This document shows, one piece after another, positions 5,230 through 7,905 of a stretch of 7,905 bases of DNA. Numbering within the stretch: position 1 is the stretch's first letter; each line of letters begins with the position of its first letter. The stretch comes from an uncultured Porphyromonadaceae bacterium (GTDB lineage Bacteria; Bacteroidota; Bacteroidia; Bacteroidales; Muribaculaceae): NCBI GenBank assembly GCA_947174225.1, contig CAMWIF010000108.1, positions 1 through 7,905 of the forward strand. The letters are read 5' to 3'. Both the position numbers and the translations under genes were made by a program. The notes beneath the pieces are model-generated. The model was not told the origin of the DNA. It did not search any database and saw only the letters and a program-made list of their open reading frames with translations.

Positions 5230-7170
5230 TTATCTGAACATTGAGTCAAGGCGTGAAGAGTCAAGAAGACAGAACACAAGATTGCCGTTGGGGGTATAAT
5301 TCGGTTCCGACAGTGCAAAAAGCTCCCCGATGAGATGTTCCATTTCATCAGCAGATAATTTCTGCCCCGCCTGAATAGCCGCACTGCGAGCCATTACCAT
5401 TGCCATACGTGAGGCAAGATCACCCATCGCATTGTTCTCATTGCCATAGTTCACACTGCCGTCGCTTATGGAGTCAAGAATCCTCAGCACCACATCCTTG
5501 GCATCAGTACCTCGTAACATTGCAGGCACTGTAGTGATTCGCCAACGGTCATCTTCCTCATATTCCAATGTGAACCCCAACCGGGTAAGTTCTGCCTCTA
5601 TTTCCACCAAAGCTGCTTGATGTTCGGGATCAAGGGATATATACTCAGGAAACATTAAGGATTGCCTTACCGTATCCCCCTGGTTAATTTTTTTCATATA
5701 CTCTTCGAAAAGTATCTTCACATGAGCTCTATGCTGGTCAATTATTATAAGCCCCTCTCTTGAAGAGGTTATTATATAATGCAATGCGTGCTGCACGCAA
5801 AAAGACCCTAAAGCTGTCAATGACGTCTCTTCCGGGAATAATGTAGGAGGTTCCTCCTCCTTTAATGTCTCAAGTTTCTCACCCCATATATCCTCAGTCG
5901 AAGATAAGGGTTGCCCGGACTGAGGAGATTCGGTTCTTTTGGGTTTTACCTTTGACCGATTCATAAAATCCGCATAAAGAGAATCCCAATTACGCGGCAC
6001 CGGATCTTTACGCTTGAAACCCGACGGAGTATATCCGGCTATCGACTGTTGCTTGTCATCCCGCTCCACTGCAAATGGATTATACCCATCCGGAATGTCG
6101 AGTGTAGGCGCCTCAGGCAAAGACCCAAAAGGAAGGGGATCTACGGGCAAGACATCACTGTTGAAGTCTATCGAGGGAACGGCACCGAATTTTCCAAGTG
6201 CCGCTTTGACCGATGCCTGTAGAATAGGCCATATATCCTGCTCATATTCAAACTTTATCTCATTCTTTGTCGGGTGAATGTTGACATCAATGCTACCGGG
6301 GTCCACATCAAACTTCAGGAAATAGCAGGGCTGAGTGTCAGTGGCGATAAGAGGTTCATAGCAAGACATAATGGCTTTGTGAAAATAAGGATGACGCATA
6401 TTGCGTCCGTTCACAATGAGATATTGCAGCGGATTACGTCGTCGGGCAAACTCCGGACGTGAAATATATCCGCTTATCTTTATAAGCGACGTGTCTACCT
6501 CAATCGGAATAAGGTGTAAATCAAGATTGTTCTTCCATATATCCCCTATACGCTGCTTGAACGAACCGGCTCTCAAATCTATGACCCGGCTCCCGGTGTC
6601 GATACACATGCGGATATGGTTATTGACCAAAGCAAGTCGCTCAAATTCTCGCATGATATTGGAAAGCTCCACATTGTCGCTCTTCAGGAATTTTCTTCTT
6701 GCCGGCACATTGAAGAAAATGTTCTTCACCATTATATTTACACCCTTGTCGCAGATTGTCGGCTCCTGTGTCTCAACGTGCGAGGCGTTTATCACAAGAC
6801 GGGTGCCGACAGCGTTGTCCTCGGTACGGGTCTTGAGTTCCACTTGAGAAACCGCACAGATTGAGGGCAATGCCTCTCCCCGGAATCCCATCGTATGAAG
6901 CGAGAAAAGGTCATCTGCCTCTCTGATCTTTGAGGTAGCGTGTCGTTCGAAAGCCATTCGAGCATCCGTCTCGCTCATACCCTTACCATTGTCGACAACC
7001 TGAATGAGTGTCCGTCCGGCATCCTTAATGAATATTCTGATGTCGGTGGCACCGGCGTCAACAGCATTTTCAACCAATTCTTTGATAACCGACGCGGGGC
7101 GCTGAATCACTTCCCCCGCAGCTATCTGGTTGGCTACCGAATCCGGCAATAGTTTTATGACATCACTCAT
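5230..7170 (-). CDS. mutL: DNA mismatch repair protein MutL
   Basis: MutL links mismatch recognition by MutS to strand incision and removal. The 646-residue protein has the GHKL ATPase domain with catalytic E31 and Mg-binding N35 (KELVENAVDAG), DNGKG at 60-64, the ATP lid GFRGEAL at 95-101, NVPARRKFLK at 154-163 and HPTKNEIKF at 299-307. A variable linker spans about 340-445, and the C-terminal dimerisation domain runs from about 450. In the C-terminal domain the endonuclease motif DQHA-x2-E-x4-E reads DQHRAHVKILFEE from 478, so the first acidic residue is V, and CPHGRP is replaced by YTPNGN near 625-630. QSLMFP at 503-508 fits the sliding-clamp-binding motif of MutL. Mismatch repair scaffolding looks intact; canonical nicking activity is doubtful. 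Its ATG overlaps the upstream gene's TGA (ATGA), indicating translational coupling. Confidence 0.97.
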   Translation of the reverse strand: MSDVIKLLPDSVANQIAAGEVIQRPASVIKELVENAVDAGATDIRIFIKDAGRTLIQVVDNGKGMSETDARMAFERHATSKIREADDLFSLHTMGFRGEALPSICAVSQVELKTRTEDNAVGTRLVINASHVETQEPTICDKGVNIMVKNIFFNVPARRKFLKSDNVELSNIMREFERLALVNNHIRMCIDTGSRVIDLRAGSFKQRIGDIWKNNLDLHLIPIEVDTSLIKISGYISRPEFARRRNPLQYLIVNGRNMRHPYFHKAIMSCYEPLIATDTQPCYFLKFDVDPGSIDVNIHPTKNEIKFEYEQDIWPILQASVKAALGKFGAVPSIDFNSDVLPVDPLPFGSLPEAPTLDIPDGYNPFAVERDDKQQSIAGYTPSGFKRKDPVPRNWDSLYADFMNRSKVKPKRTESPQSGQPLSSTEDIWGEKLETLKEEEPPTLFPEETSLTALGSFCVQHALHYIITSSREGLIIIDQHRAHVKILFEEYMKKINQGDTVRQSLMFPEYISLDPEHQAALVEIEAELTRLGFTLEYEEDDRWRITTVPAMLRGTDAKDVVLRILDSISDGSVNYGNENNAMGDLASRMAMVMARSAAIQAGQKLSADEMEHLIGELFALSEPNYTPNGNLVFCLLDSSRLDSMFR

Positions 7171-7905
7171 TGATTTTCCTCTTTATTTTCAATAGTTTCC
7201 TCCTCTTCAATCACAGTCTCAGTCTCTTCCGCCGTTGCTTCGGTCTCTTCAGGAGCGGTCTCAGTCTCTTCCGTCGTTACCTCGGTCTCTTCAGGAGTCT
7301 CCTCAGCCCCTTCTGAAGAGACCTGCGGAGATTCATCTTCCTCTACCGCTTCCTCAATCGAAGTGCTCTGCTCCTCTATGGCTTTATCCTCCTTTGCCAT
7401 CTCCTCCTCGTTCTTTTCAATGTCGGGCAAAGTCACCGGTTTGATAGGTGGCACATATGGCTCCGGACGTGAGGCGGGGAAAGATTTTGGCTCTCCGAAG
7501 TCGGAGGGAGCCGTAAGGTAAGCATCAAGTGCATCCGACACTTCACCCAAATTGTCTTCCCAACGCCAGCGTGCGCCTATGCGTTCTCTTACGGGACGCA
7601 GACTTTCCCACCATCTGAATTGACGCAGGTATTGCTGCTGTTTTTTCACCATAAAAAGCGGAGTGACAGTGCCGTTCACTTCAGGCCACATTTTGAGGCG
7701 GTCAATCTTATTTTCTTTCATATCGAGATGGAGATAAGAGCTTTCCGCTGCTACCATTCGGTTGTAAGTGGAATCGCTTTCCTGCGGAAGGAAGATAATC
7801 TCCACATTTCCCGACACCTCAAGATCCTTCAAGGTCTGATCGGCGAAGTCGGCAAGCAGTTTCTTTCCTGCCAACTGGTTATAGAAGTCTTCATCCACTA
7901 ATTCC
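7167..7905 (-). CDS. OstA-like (LptA-superfamily) protein, C-terminal part; start outside window
   Basis: The frame is open to the window edge (Glu-Leu precede the first GTG-encoded Val at 7898), so this is a partial gene and that GTG is not a real start. About 245 residues are visible. The first 100 resemble the end of the Bacteroidota OstA-like family: DFYNQLAGKKLLADF, a VSGNVEIIF beta-strand like those of LptA-type jelly-roll proteins, AAESSYLHLDMKENKIDRL, and an FRWWESLRP block. Such proteins are thought to act in lipopolysaccharide transport across the periplasm. A proline-rich stretch follows, then a very acidic Glu/Thr tail of about 75 residues containing a tandem 14-residue repeat. 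It overlaps mutL by 4 bases. The family call rests on remembered patterns; the informative N-terminal half is not visible. Confidence 0.72.
   Translation of the reverse strand, partial: ELVDEDFYNQLAGKKLLADFADQTLKDLEVSGNVEIIFLPQESDSTYNRMVAAESSYLHLDMKENKIDRLKMWPEVNGTVTPLFMVKKQQQYLRQFRWWESLRPVRERIGARWRWEDNLGEVSDALDAYLTAPSDFGEPKSFPASRPEPYVPPIKPVTLPDIEKNEEEMAKEDKAIEEQSTSIEEAVEEDESPQVSSEGAEETPEETEVTTEETETAPEETEATAEETETVIEEEETIENKEENQ
7216..7299 (-). repeat. two tandem 42-bp repeats encoding an acidic 14-residue unit
   Basis: Copies at 7216-7257 and 7258-7299 differ at 5 of 42 positions by hand alignment. They encode TPEETEVTTEETET and APEETEATAEETET, followed by a decayed partial unit (VIEEEETI). 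The period is a multiple of three, so copy-number change would lengthen or shorten the OstA-like tail without breaking the frame or the coupling to mutL. Confidence 0.85.

Noticed and set aside
7896..7898. GTG at 7898 as the start of the OstA-like gene
   Set aside because: The frame continues open to the window edge, and the first visible residues are already inside a recognisable domain.
1..7905. CRISPR array, tRNA/rRNA genes, transposase or toxin-antitoxin pair
   Set aside because: No regularly spaced repeats, tRNA-like arms, transposase motifs or paired small genes were seen on either strand.

Overview
The window looks like chromosomal DNA of a Bacteroidota member, most likely order Bacteroidales (possibly Muribaculaceae; this family-level guess is inference). 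The evidence is an OstA-like protein of the Bacteroidota type directly upstream of mutL, a MutL with a DQHR-type C-terminal motif, no Shine-Dalgarno sequences before the starts, and one good match to the Bacteroidales TAnnTTTG -7 promoter element.

Plus strand, 41-2429: three genes run head to tail. They are a sodium:neurotransmitter-symporter (SNF/NSS) family transporter, a very short patch repair endonuclease (vsr), and a small cytoplasmic FKBP-type prolyl isomerase. The vsr frame is cut by a TAA just after its zinc-binding core. The same frame then stays open for 61 more codons, whose first residues resemble the missing Vsr C-terminal helix, so vsr appears to have acquired a nonsense mutation. 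No DNA methyltransferase is visible beside it.

2430-2907 separates two converging transcription units and has no intact gene. On the minus strand it holds an eroded piece of a DinD-like (DNA-damage-inducible protein D, BRO/ANT-type) gene with a stop codon and apparent frameshifts. It also holds a 13-bp hairpin with a GNRA-type loop in minus-strand RNA, probably a bidirectional terminator, and an A/T-only hairpin just beyond the metalloprotease stop.

Minus strand, 7905-2908: a likely operon reads, in transcription order, OstA-like protein (5' end outside the window), mutL (ATGA overlap), an alanine/glycine:cation symporter (23-bp gap) and a secreted M48 metalloprotease (short gap). It mixes envelope biogenesis or quality control with mismatch repair and Na+-coupled amino-acid uptake.

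Most of this is ordinary core-genome content. I found no convincing new multi-gene system. The points worth a second look are the broken vsr, the dinD relic, the altered endonuclease motifs in MutL, and the acidic tandem-repeat tail of the OstA-like protein that runs into mutL.
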